Source: Arhodomonas sp051195215 (GTDB lineage Bacteria > Pseudomonadota > Gammaproteobacteria > Nitrococcales > Nitrococcaceae). Taken from it: a stretch of DNA of 64,000 nucleotides. Position 1 is the stretch's first letter; each line of letters begins with the position of its first letter. The notes below the pieces were generated by a model that saw only the letters and a list, made by a program, of their open reading frames with translations, did not search any database and was not told the DNA's origin. Both the position numbers and the translations under genes were made by a program. The stretch is from positions 124,001 through 188,000 of the forward strand of contig NZ_JBNAZM010000001.1 of NCBI RefSeq assembly GCF_051195215.1, in the 5' to 3' direction. Positions 7,177-16,139 of this stretch are shown in pieces.

Positions 7177-9414
7177 ATGCCCAGCCCCATGCGTCTGCTC
7201 ATCGCCGCGGTGCTCGTCGCTGTCGCATTCGTCTCACTGGCGTCGACCGCGCCGCGAGCGATAGCGCAGACGCAGCCGCTGGCGGATAACGCTGCCGAAA
7301 CGGCTGAGGACGAGTCCCGCGGCGAAGCACTGCAGCGGCTCAGGCAGCGTATAGCGGATCCCGAGGAACGTGAGCAGCTGCTACGCCAGATCGATGCGTT
7401 GATCGCCCTGCGGTCGGAGACGGCGAACGGCGAACCGGTGGAACCCGAGGGGATGCTGGAACGCGCGATGGCGGGCGTGGACGACCTTGCCGCCCGCTTG
7501 AGCCGTTTTCTGGTCCTCATCGAAGCGGTCCCCGAGCTTCCGGGGTGGCTCGCTGGTGTCCTCACCGAGGCCGATGCACGCACGCGCTGGCTCGACCGAG
7601 CCGTATCGCTGCTGACGAGCCTCGCGGTGGGGCTGGGTCTGTTCGTCGCGGTACTGCTTGGCGTGCGCGGTTCGATCCGGACCGCGCACTCGCGCGCCCG
7701 CGCGGACTGGCCCCAGGCTGCCCCCCTGGCGCGGGCTCTGGTAATGCTTCTGCCCGCTGCCGTGGCGTTCGCCGGCGTGCTGGTGTTCACGCGCGCGTTC
7801 CTGGGGCCCGGACCGGTGTCGGTGCTGGCCGTGGCGCTGGCCGGTGCTTTCGCCCTGTCACAGGCATTGCTGGGTGCCGCCGGTGAGTGTCTGGCGCCGC
7901 GGGTCGGGCGACCGCTACCAAGTGTGGACGACCCGGTTGGCGCGAACACCCTGCGCTGGCTGCGTATCGTTGGTGTATTCACGATTTGCGGTTTGGTGGC
8001 CACCGCCGCTGCCGATGAGCTCGGCGTTGCGCCTGACACCGTCGACGCTCTTCAGCAGTTGGTCGCACTGATCGTCGTGCTCGCACTCGCTGCCGCGATT
8101 CTGCGCTTCCGCAGCCCCGTTGCCGCGTTCGTGCGCCGGGATGCGCCCGCCGGTGGCGTACGCGAGCGTCTGTCACGCCTCTGGCATGTCATAGTGCTCG
8201 TCCTGCTGGCGGGCTTGTACATCGCAAACTTCGTCGGCGGTGCCAACGGCGCCACCGGCATGCTCGCGAGTCTTGCGACGACGCTCGTCGTTCTGGTCGT
8301 AACCCTGCTGCTGGATTCACGCCTCAAGCGCGGCATCGACCGCTTCGTCGACGGTGGCATCACCCGCATGCAGCATTATCGCAGCGCGCTCAAGCACTCG
8401 GTGAGCGCGTTGGTGTATGTGCTGGGCCTGCTCGCCCTGCTGCAAACGTGGGGAGTACCGCTCGTCCACTGGTTGCGCACGCCCGGCGGCCGCAGTGCTT
8501 CGGTGGGGGTTCTTTCGGTCATCCTGATTCTCGTGCTCGCAGTGCTGGCGCTGGAGCTGGCAACGGCGATCACCGAGCGGGCGCTGCAGCGCCAGCAGGG
8601 CGTGGGCCCTTACGGGGCGGGCAACGCGCGTCGGCAAACGCTTCTGCCCCTGGTGCGAAACATCATCCGTATCACCGTGATCACAGTGGCGGGTCTGATG
8701 ATCCTCGCCCAGCTGGGCGTCAACATCGCCCCCTTGCTCGCCGGCGCGGGCGTGATCGGGCTGGCTGTGGGTTTCGGCGCGCAAACGCTGGTCAAGGACG
8801 TCATTACCGGGTTCTTCATGCTGGTGGAAGACACCGTCTCCGCAGGGGACTGGGTCGACCTGGGCAGCGGTCACAGCGGCGAGGTGGAGTCGCTGTCGAT
8901 CCGCTCAGTGCGTTTGCGCGACCTGGAGGGCAACGTACATACGGTGCCCTTCGGCGATGTGGGCACGGTCGTCAACATGACGCGGCTGTACAGCTACGCG
9001 CTGATCGACGTGCGCGTTGGATATCGCGAGGACGTCGATCGGGTCATCGAGCTCCTCGGCGAGACCGCCCGGATCATGCGCGACGACGACAGGTGGGGCG
9101 CGAAGCTGATTTCCGATATCGAGATTTTCGGATTGCAGGAGCTCAACGAATCATGGGTGGGCGTACGAGTGCGGCTCAAGACGCGCCCGGGGGACCAGTG
9201 GCAGGTCCGCCGGGAGTTCTTCCGGCGAACGAAGCTCGCCTTCGAGCAGGCAGGCATCGATATGCCGTACCCACAGCGCACGCTGCACTTCGCCGGCCCC
9301 CAAGACGAGCCACCACCGCCCACTTCCGAATCCGGAGGCGGAGCAGCCGGCGAGCCGCCGCCAAGATCGACGGCCCCGAACGGGGCGGGTGGCGAAAGTC
9401 TCGACGGCGAGTGA
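7177..9414 (+). CDS. Mechanosensitive channel of the MscS family (large, YbiO-like)
   Basis: A 745-residue inner-membrane channel that releases solutes on hypo-osmotic shock. A signal-like N terminus (ending near Ala-Gln-Thr, residue 28) is followed by a charged periplasmic helix, then about ten membrane segments between residues 140 and 540. The pore-lining helix is the Gly/Ala-rich run near residues 515-535, just before the MscS beta domain, where a Gly-Phe-Gly-Ala-Gln block is visible. The C terminus is Pro/Gly-rich. Length and layout resemble YbiO rather than the small MscS. It fits an osmotically stressed lifestyle together with ectoine uptake. Two in-frame ATGs, at 7177 and 7189, are possible starts. 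Confidence 0.88.
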   Translation: MPSPMRLLIAAVLVAVAFVSLASTAPRAIAQTQPLADNAAETAEDESRGEALQRLRQRIADPEEREQLLRQIDALIALRSETANGEPVEPEGMLERAMAGVDDLAARLSRFLVLIEAVPELPGWLAGVLTEADARTRWLDRAVSLLTSLAVGLGLFVAVLLGVRGSIRTAHSRARADWPQAAPLARALVMLLPAAVAFAGVLVFTRAFLGPGPVSVLAVALAGAFALSQALLGAAGECLAPRVGRPLPSVDDPVGANTLRWLRIVGVFTICGLVATAAADELGVAPDTVDALQQLVALIVVLALAAAILRFRSPVAAFVRRDAPAGGVRERLSRLWHVIVLVLLAGLYIANFVGGANGATGMLASLATTLVVLVVTLLLDSRLKRGIDRFVDGGITRMQHYRSALKHSVSALVYVLGLLALLQTWGVPLVHWLRTPGGRSASVGVLSVILILVLAVLALELATAITERALQRQQGVGPYGAGNARRQTLLPLVRNIIRITVITVAGLMILAQLGVNIAPLLAGAGVIGLAVGFGAQTLVKDVITGFFMLVEDTVSAGDWVDLGSGHSGEVESLSIRSVRLRDLEGNVHTVPFGDVGTVVNMTRLYSYALIDVRVGYREDVDRVIELLGETARIMRDDDRWGAKLISDIEIFGLQELNESWVGVRVRLKTRPGDQWQVRREFFRRTKLAFEQAGIDMPYPQRTLHFAGPQDEPPPPTSESGGGAAGEPPPRSTAPNGAGGESLDGE

Positions 9415-9564
9415 CCGACCGCACAGCGACCGCGCGCGGCGCTTTGCGGCGTTTGCGGAAATCAACTACCGTGAACGCGTTTGCATGGGGCCGCCCGCGG
9501 CGTGTGGCGCAGCGAGTACGCACGCGGCGGGCTCTCGCAGCTGTCAAAGGAACATCGCCTGCCC

Positions 9565-12500
9565 ATGAGCCGTGAACGCCGCGCCTACGAGCGCCACCCC
9601 GTTCGCTGGGATGCACGCCTGCTGATCGACGGGGCCCCCGAAGAGCCGGCAGTCATCGAGGACGTCTGTGCCGGTGGCTTCTATCTCGCGCTGCGCGCAC
9701 CGGACCAGGCGCCGGCGCTGACCGAGCGCACCAACGTTCGCGTTCGCTTCCGCGATCCACTGACGGCGAGCATCCGGACTCTGGCCGCCACCGTTGCCCG
9801 TCGGGCCGACGATGGCGTAGGCGTCGCATTCAGCGACGGCCCTCACCCCGACGTCGTCACCCTGCTCAGCACGGTCGGAGGCATACGCGAGAACGGACGG
9901 GGAGCGACCACCGTCGCCACGCCGGTGCCGGTCAGCGGTGGCGGATGGTTGCGCGAGCTCTGTCATGAGCATGTGCAGCGCTTCGCCGCAGAGGTGGCGG
10001 CCACGTTCACCGCCGACCTCACCGACCAGTTGTTCGATCGCTCGCGGGCGGCCGCCAACGTCTCCGAGCAGTCGGCACTGTTCCGCGCCTACCGAACACT
10101 GCGCGACGAAAGTGACGACTTGCCGCAAGCCATCGTCGAGCATCTGTGCGCCCGTATCGATCGCCTCGGCCGGGAAGGTGACGGCGGGGGCTCCCGGGCC
10201 CCTTCCGCGACCGCGACTTCGCCGGACGAGCTGGAACTGGTGGACGAGCGCGAGTTCGACGACTGGCTGTTGCGCTCGGAGACCATCGGCCGAGCCGAAA
10301 GCCGTTACTCTCAGGCGCTGGATGCGCTCAACCGGCGCTTCAACGCCCTGCTGGACGCCAGCGTGGATGAGCGCAGCAACCCGCTGGCGCCGGACGGGGT
10401 CGCGAAGACTTTCGCCGATCGGGCACGGATCGAGCGGTTCCCGGGCCCGGTGTGCCGTGAATTCTACCGCGTGCTCGATCGCGTCGTACTCGCGCGACTC
10501 GGGCAACTGTACGACGCACTCAACGAGGCCCTTCGCAGAGCCGGCGTCATCCCCGACGCAGAGGACGTCCGTCCGGAGATCCGCATGCTGGGCGGCAACG
10601 CCTCGCGCGGTAAGCAGACACCCTCCCGGGCCGTGAGCAGACAGGCCCGGGCCGGCGGCGCGGCGGCCGCCTCCGTCGATGCGGGCGGTCCGCATCCGCC
10701 TCGAAGCGCGCCGGAAGCCGAACGAATTGCGGCAATGGCGAACCGTCTGCAAGCAGCGCCGGTGACAGAGACGTCCACGGCGGCGACCGGCGGCGGCGCT
10801 GGCGCGGAGCTCGTGTCGACACTGTCCGCCGGTTCATCCACCGGTTCAATTGCCACCGGCGATGACGCGGCCCGGGATGCCCCGGGCGACGGCGACGACC
10901 GCGTTCGCCGATGGTTCGCCCAGTCCGCGGAAGACGCCAGTGTGTCGCCGTTTCTGCGCGAGCAAATGGCCGATCTGGCCACGCTCGCCGAACGCGAGCA
11001 GAGCCGCGACGGTCGCTTCCTCACCGGCACGGCTACCGCGCTGAACGCGCTCCTCGATCAGGTGGATCGCGCGGGCGTCGCCATGATGCTGCTGGAACCG
11101 GCACAGCAGGCCGAGCTCCGCGAGTCCCTCGAGGCCGAGCTCGCCGGCGCCCGCGACCAGGCTACGCCCGCCGCCATGCAGGCGGCCGCCGAGGCGATTG
11201 CGGAGCGCGTCGCGGCCCCGCTGCGCACGCGAGCGAGCAACATGGCGCGTGTTTCGCAACAGTGCGAAGGCGAGGAACGCCTGGAACGCGCACGCCGAAC
11301 GGTGGACGAGGCACTGGCGCCGCGTGTCGACGGCCGCGAGATCCCGCAACCGGTCGCCGAGTTCCTGGATAGCGGCTGGAAGGACCTGATGACCCTGGTC
11401 TTCCTCCGCCACGGCACCGACAGCGATACGTGGCGGCGCTGCCTCGCCGTGGTGGACCGACTGCTCACCGCGCTCGGTCGCGACGATTCGCCACCGCGGG
11501 CGATCCGGGATCCGGAGCGCGTCATCGCCTATGCGCAGCATCAGCTCAAGCGTCTCGGGCGCCTCTCCCCTCACCTTGCCGATTTGTTGCATACGCTCCG
11601 GACCGCCGTGGTCGAAGTTTGCCGTACAGGCACCACCCATGTACCGCTTCCTCGGGTCACCGTGCCCGGTCATGCGACGGAGGCGAACGATGACAGCGGT
11701 CCGGAGGTCTCCCGTCACTGGATGGAGCGTGCGCGCCTGCTGCAGCCGGGCGACTGGGTGCTCTTCGATCCGGCCCGGGAGGATGCCGCACCGCTGAGGC
11801 TGCAGTGGGTGGCCGAGGACAATGGCCGCCTGGTGTTCGTCGACCGCGCCGGCCATCGTGCCGATACACTCGCCCTCACCGAGATGGCTGAACGCCTCAG
11901 CACCGGCGCCCGGGTGGTCGACGATCTCGACGCCCCGTTCACACAACGGCAATGGCGCCAGGCGCTGGTGAACGCGCACGATGCGCTGGTCCGGCAGGCC
12001 ACTCATGATCCGCTGACGGGGCTGCTGAACCGCAAGGCGTTCACCCGCGCCCTGGAGCGTCTGCCACACGCTGGCCCGGAAGACTGCTACACCGCCGTGC
12101 AACTGTCATTGGACGGATTTCGCGGGGTCAATGCCGAGCTCGGGCACGACGCCGGTGATCGCCTGCTGCGCCGGGTTTCCCGGCTGGTGGCCCGCTCCGC
12201 CGATCGTCACGGTATCGCCGCGCGCACCGGCGGCGACGAGTTCACGGTGGTATTCCAAGACAGCGATCCGGCCTCCTCGCAGCTGCTTGCCGAGCGCCTT
12301 CGACGCAGCATCACCCGGTTACCCGCGACCGGCGACGACGGGCATCGTCTCACCGTGCGGGCAACGGCCGCCGCAGTGACGTTCACCCCCGACACCCTGT
12401 CCGCGGCGGCACTGCTCGGGCGTCTCGACGAGCTGCACCAGGCGGCCCGTGAAGACGGCGGCAATCGGCTGTCGAGTGCGGTGGCACGCCCCGAGACCAC

Positions 12501-13305
12501 GGATCCGCAGGAAAGGAATGCGTGGCTCGAGCAGGCCCTGACTCCAGGTGCTCTGCGCTACCGCGTCCAGCGCATTCAGCCGCTGGGCGGCGGTTCCGAC
12601 GACGAGCAACGCTGGCAGCTCCTGCCCGTCGTTAATGACCGCGGCGGTTACGAGCGGCCGGCGGTTCCCGACTGGTTGCCGGCGAATACCCGGCAGGGCG
12701 AGCTCATGTCGCACCTGGACCGGTCAGTGATCGAACGGGCGATCGCCCTGCATCCGCAGCTCGGCAATGGCCGCGCCCAGACAACCGTCGTGCATGTCCA
12801 GCTGTCGCCGAACAGCCTTTTCGACCCATTGGTCTGGCAGGCGATCGAACAGGCCCACGCGGGCATGGCGGGCGGGCGGGTCCGACTCTGCCTGGAGCTC
12901 ACCGAGTCCATGGCTTCCCAGAACCTGATCGCAACCGCCCGTTTTGCCGAACGCGCGCGCGACCTCGGCGCCGACGTCGGATTCGTGCGTTTCGGCACGG
13001 CGCTGGCGACCTTCGACTTGCTCAAGCGTTTGCCCGTGAACGTGCTCAAGCTCGATGAACTGTTCGTCAGCGAGCTGGACGCGGACGACAACGATCAGGC
13101 GATGGTACGGACCATCACCGAGCTCGTGCACCTGCTCGAGCGACAAACCATCGCGACGGGCGTGGAACGCAGCGAGCTGTTCGCGCCGTTGCGCCGTTGT
13201 GGTGTGGATTACGTCCAGGGCCATGCCGTTGAGCGGCCACAGCTCATCGGTGGTGAAGAACCACGCGATGCGACGCTGGAGTCGGCGCCGGACGACCTCC
13301 CCTGA
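9565..13305 (+). CDS. Multidomain c-di-GMP protein: PilZ, DUF1631, GGDEF, degenerate EAL
   Basis: A 1246-residue cytoplasmic signalling protein without membrane segments. A PilZ domain at residues 4-105 has the RxxxR motif (Arg-His-Pro-Val-Arg), but the second motif reads Asp-Val-Cys-Ala-Gly-Gly with Cys in the usual Ser place. A long helical DUF1631 region spans about 130-790, with a low-complexity Ala/Gly stretch near 350-440. The diguanylate cyclase domain has DPLTGLLNR near 815 and an intact GGDEF at 889-893. The EAL domain (about 990-1235) lacks the EAL signature, reads ELTES at 1111, VRFGTA where DDFGTG is expected (1141) and TGVE for EGVE (1198). It is probably a c-di-GMP-binding cyclase with a non-catalytic EAL module. 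Confidence 0.88.
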   Translation: MSRERRAYERHPVRWDARLLIDGAPEEPAVIEDVCAGGFYLALRAPDQAPALTERTNVRVRFRDPLTASIRTLAATVARRADDGVGVAFSDGPHPDVVTLLSTVGGIRENGRGATTVATPVPVSGGGWLRELCHEHVQRFAAEVAATFTADLTDQLFDRSRAAANVSEQSALFRAYRTLRDESDDLPQAIVEHLCARIDRLGREGDGGGSRAPSATATSPDELELVDEREFDDWLLRSETIGRAESRYSQALDALNRRFNALLDASVDERSNPLAPDGVAKTFADRARIERFPGPVCREFYRVLDRVVLARLGQLYDALNEALRRAGVIPDAEDVRPEIRMLGGNASRGKQTPSRAVSRQARAGGAAAASVDAGGPHPPRSAPEAERIAAMANRLQAAPVTETSTAATGGGAGAELVSTLSAGSSTGSIATGDDAARDAPGDGDDRVRRWFAQSAEDASVSPFLREQMADLATLAEREQSRDGRFLTGTATALNALLDQVDRAGVAMMLLEPAQQAELRESLEAELAGARDQATPAAMQAAAEAIAERVAAPLRTRASNMARVSQQCEGEERLERARRTVDEALAPRVDGREIPQPVAEFLDSGWKDLMTLVFLRHGTDSDTWRRCLAVVDRLLTALGRDDSPPRAIRDPERVIAYAQHQLKRLGRLSPHLADLLHTLRTAVVEVCRTGTTHVPLPRVTVPGHATEANDDSGPEVSRHWMERARLLQPGDWVLFDPAREDAAPLRLQWVAEDNGRLVFVDRAGHRADTLALTEMAERLSTGARVVDDLDAPFTQRQWRQALVNAHDALVRQATHDPLTGLLNRKAFTRALERLPHAGPEDCYTAVQLSLDGFRGVNAELGHDAGDRLLRRVSRLVARSADRHGIAARTGGDEFTVVFQDSDPASSQLLAERLRRSITRLPATGDDGHRLTVRATAAAVTFTPDTLSAAALLGRLDELHQAAREDGGNRLSSAVARPETTDPQERNAWLEQALTPGALRYRVQRIQPLGGGSDDEQRWQLLPVVNDRGGYERPAVPDWLPANTRQGELMSHLDRSVIERAIALHPQLGNGRAQTTVVHVQLSPNSLFDPLVWQAIEQAHAGMAGGRVRLCLELTESMASQNLIATARFAERARDLGADVGFVRFGTALATFDLLKRLPVNVLKLDELFVSELDADDNDQAMVRTITELVHLLERQTIATGVERSELFAPLRRCGVDYVQGHAVERPQLIGGEEPRDATLESAPDDLP

Positions 13306-13336
13306 GCGCTTCCGCGCGGCCGCTCGTGGCCTCGTC

Positions 13337-14284
13337 TCAGACGAATTCGTGGGGCGGTGCTGCGAGCGCCAGGCTCAGCGTGCCCGGACCCAGGTTCACA
13401 CCGCCGGTCAGGCACATGATCGCGGTCAGGATCTGAACCTGGTGTGCCTCGGCGGTCTCCTGCAGCGCCCGGTAGTGGGGCAGACGCTCCAGCGCCGCGG
13501 GGTCGCCCGCGTAGGATACGCAGACGTAAGGCACGCTCAGGCCACGCTCGATACGTCGGCAGGCATACTCGAACAGCTGTGCCATCCCGGCCTCGTGGCC
13601 GCGCACCCTGGCAACCGGGTAGGTATCCTCCTCACGGGCGCAAAGGATCGGCTTGACGTCGAACGCCCGAGCCACCGTGGCCCCCATCCAGGAAACACTG
13701 TCATCGCCCTTGCGACGTGCGCGCTCGCGTAGATAGAAGACATCCGGAGGCACAGCGTAGGCATACACGCGCCCGGCGAGCGCCTCCACGGACTGCCGTA
13801 TAGCGGGCAGGCGAGCGCCTTCCCGTATGCAATCCATGGTATGGGCGGCAATGACGGCCTGCCCCGTGAACAGCGTGCGAGTGTTGATCACCCGCAGGGA
13901 GAAGCTCTCGTCGAGGCCGGCGTGTCGCCGGATGGGCCGGTATGCGGCGAGAATGCCGTGGGCGGCGTGCTGGGCATTCTCGTAGACGGGACTGCGGCTG
14001 CGCGTGACGGTTTCGATGACGGCGGCGTCGTATTCGGTTACCACCCGGTCGAGAAACAGGGTTTCGATCTCTTGCGCGGAGAACGGAACCGACTCTGCAT
14101 CGTGGCTGCGAGCGACCTGCTCGCCTTCGTAGAACTCGAGCGTGCGGGCCGGTTCTCGTGCGTCCACCCACAGCTCGTCATCGACCCGTATCGAAATCGG
14201 CAGAACGGCGATGTCGTTCTGTTCGATGAACCAGTGAGGCAAATCACAGGCGGAATCCACCACCAAACCGGTGCGTGCGGCCAT
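13337..14284 (-). CDS. DegV-family fatty-acid-binding protein
   Basis: A 315-residue DegV-fold protein. The ATG at 14284 follows GGGGGAG at 4 bases; the longer frame is rejected as leader. The start (Leu-Val-Val-Asp-Ser-Ala-Cys-Asp-Leu-Pro) and Leu-Pro-Ile-Ser-Ile block at 29-33 are the DegV signature, and a second lobe holds a Cys-Val-Ser-Tyr-Ala-Gly-Asp block near 260. DegV proteins bind a fatty acyl chain; in Firmicutes (FakB) they present fatty acids to a kinase. No FakA-like kinase is visible here. An 18-bp palindrome 32 bases upstream matches the operators of the TetR-led fad operon at 50.7 kb, which suggests control by fatty acids. It is read in the same direction as the symporter upstream. 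Confidence 0.88.
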   Translation of the reverse strand: MAARTGLVVDSACDLPHWFIEQNDIAVLPISIRVDDELWVDAREPARTLEFYEGEQVARSHDAESVPFSAQEIETLFLDRVVTEYDAAVIETVTRSRSPVYENAQHAAHGILAAYRPIRRHAGLDESFSLRVINTRTLFTGQAVIAAHTMDCIREGARLPAIRQSVEALAGRVYAYAVPPDVFYLRERARRKGDDSVSWMGATVARAFDVKPILCAREEDTYPVARVRGHEAGMAQLFEYACRRIERGLSVPYVCVSYAGDPAALERLPHYRALQETAEAHQVQILTAIMCLTGGVNLGPGTLSLALAAPPHEFV

Positions 14285-14315
14285 ACTCTCCCCCTTGAGT
14301 GGTTGTCGTTCTGGA

Positions 14316-14333
14316 ACATACGCCTGCGTATGG
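14316..14333. promoter_or_regulatory. Candidate TetR operator upstream of degV
   Basis: ACATACGCCTGCGTATGG: a 7-bp inverted repeat CATACGC/GCGTATG with a 2-base centre. It is the same palindrome that occurs twice in front of the tetR-fad operon (50745-50762 and 50783-50800). On the minus strand it contains TATGTT, which could be a minus-10 element about 40 bases before the ATG. Confidence 0.65.
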
Positions 14334-14428
14334 ACGATCGTCCCAGAGTGTAGCCAAGGCTGAGGAAAGCGCCAACGCCTCGGGTGGACGTGCCGGGAGG
14401 CGGCGGGATACTCGCTAGCGGGCGGCAT

Positions 14429-14459
14429 GCCCGGACCGGACGCGATATCCGGCCCGGGC
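14429..14459 (-). terminator. Hairpin after the AGCS symporter gene
   Basis: Twelve paired positions with one A/C mismatch (14429-14440 with 14448-14459) and a 7-base loop, placed 15 bases after the symporter stop. No U-tract follows, so it is a terminator-like or RNA-stabilising hairpin rather than a classic terminator. It separates the symporter from degV. Confidence 0.45.
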
Positions 14460-14474
14460 TGCGGGGATAAGCTG

Positions 14475-15860
14475 TCAGGCGGCGGGTGAACGTTCGCCGG
14501 CGCCTTCCGGCTCGTCACTCGTGCCGCTGAAGAACTCACGGGTCAAACGCGCGATCACCGGACTCAACAGCAGCAGCGCCACGAGGTTCGGCACCGCCAT
14601 GAGCGCGTTGAGCGTGTCGGCGACCTTCCAGACGAACCCGAGGTACTCCTGCAGCGCGGCACCCACCGGAATCGCCAGGATGAACAGCAGGCGATAGAAC
14701 GCGATGCCCTTCACGCCGAAGAGGTATTCGAAGCACTTCTCGCCGTAGAAACTCCAGGACAGCAGCGTGGTGAAGGCGAACACCGCAAGCCCGAGGGTCA
14801 CCACGTAGTTACCGAAGCCCGGCAGGGCGCTGCCGAATGCCGCCGCGGACAGCGAGGCGCCGGTCTCGCCGCTGCTCCACTCGCCCGAGATGATGATCAC
14901 CAGGCCCGTGATAGTGCACACCACGATGGTGTCCAGGAACGTGCCGAGCATGCCGATCACGCCCTGGCGCACCGGGCTGTTGGTCTTCGCAGCGGCGTGA
15001 GCGATGGGCGCGCTGCCCAGGCCCGCCTCGTTGGAGAACACGCCGCGGGCGACGCCGAACCGCATCGCCAGCCAGATACTCGCCCCGGCGAAGCCGCCGG
15101 TGGCCGAGATGGGGGTGAACGCATGCTGGAAGACCAGCGCGAACGCACCGCCGATGGCAGAGACGTTGGCGGCGAGGATGACCAGCCCCGAGCTCAGGTA
15201 AGCGATCGCCATGACCGGCACGAGCATGCCTGCCACCGTCCCAATGCGCTTGATGCCGCCGATCAGCACCAGGGCGACCAGCACCGCCAGGACCAGCCCG
15301 GAGATCCACGGCGCGACATCGAAGTTGGACTGGAAGACGTCGGCGACGGAGTTGGCCTGGACCGTGTTACCGATGCCGAAGGCTGCCACCGCGCCGAAGA
15401 TCGCGAACAACGTACCGAGCCAGTGCCACTTTGAGCTCAGACCGTTCTTGATGTAATACATGGGGCCGCCGACGTAGTGGCCGTTCTCGTCGACTTCCCG
15501 GTACTTCACGGCACACACCGCCTCGGCGTACTTGGTCGCCATGCCGACGAGCGCGGTGATCCACATCCAGAACAGCGCCCCCGGGCCCCCGAGGAAGACG
15601 GCGGTGGCCACGCCGGCGATGTTACCGGTGCCGATGGTTGCCGACATCGCCGTCATCAGCGCCTGGAAGGGCGAGATGTCACCCTTCTCCCGGCTGAGTC
15701 GGCCGGCCCACATCATGCGGAAGCCATACCCGATCTTCCGGATGGGCATGATCTTCAGGCGCAACTGCAGATACAGACCGGTGCCGAGAATGAGAACGAG
15801 CATCAACGGCCCCCAGACGACACCGTTGATCCACTCGATGGCGGAAGTAATAAACTCCAC
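14475..15860 (-). CDS. Alanine/glycine:cation symporter (AGCS family)
   Basis: Inner-membrane Na+- or H+-coupled amino-acid symporter, 461 residues, with about ten membrane helices. A GTG at 15860 is preceded by GGGAGAAGG at a good distance and is preferred over an upstream TTG. The AGCS hallmark Ala-Thr-Ile-Gly-Thr-Gly-Asn-Ile-Ala-Gly lies near residue 75, followed by a GPGALFWMW block and Lys-Tyr-Ala-Glu in the next helix. The expected substrates are alanine, glycine or D-alanine. It stands alone, with a long upstream region shared with divergent prpE. Confidence 0.92.
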   Translation of the reverse strand: MEFITSAIEWINGVVWGPLMLVLILGTGLYLQLRLKIMPIRKIGYGFRMMWAGRLSREKGDISPFQALMTAMSATIGTGNIAGVATAVFLGGPGALFWMWITALVGMATKYAEAVCAVKYREVDENGHYVGGPMYYIKNGLSSKWHWLGTLFAIFGAVAAFGIGNTVQANSVADVFQSNFDVAPWISGLVLAVLVALVLIGGIKRIGTVAGMLVPVMAIAYLSSGLVILAANVSAIGGAFALVFQHAFTPISATGGFAGASIWLAMRFGVARGVFSNEAGLGSAPIAHAAAKTNSPVRQGVIGMLGTFLDTIVVCTITGLVIIISGEWSSGETGASLSAAAFGSALPGFGNYVVTLGLAVFAFTTLLSWSFYGEKCFEYLFGVKGIAFYRLLFILAIPVGAALQEYLGFVWKVADTLNALMAVPNLVALLLLSPVIARLTREFFSGTSDEPEGAGERSPAA

Positions 15861-16139
15861 GTCCTTCTCCCTCAAAGATCATTGTAGATTTCTGTCCGTT
15901 GCAACGGCGATTCGTGGCGTGCCGTTGCCGCCCGCCGTGGGGCGCACTAGTTGTATCGTCCCAGCCCCTGGGCAGCAACCATCGTTGGCCGGTGGCGCCA
16001 ATCCAGTCACTTGCACTGAATTGACTTATTCAATCCTTTCGATGACTAGTATGTGTTCCAATGTGGAAAACAAGATCGGCAATAGCCGGCCGTAGACGCA
16101 AATACTGCATTGGACCAACCGGCGAGGGAGGAGAGATCC

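Noticed and set aside
12880..13240. Functional c-di-GMP phosphodiesterase (EAL) activity of the large signalling protein
   Set aside because: The EAL signature, the DDFGTG aspartates and the EGVE glutamate are all missing; only the fold and the Leu-Lys-Leu-Asp stretch remain.
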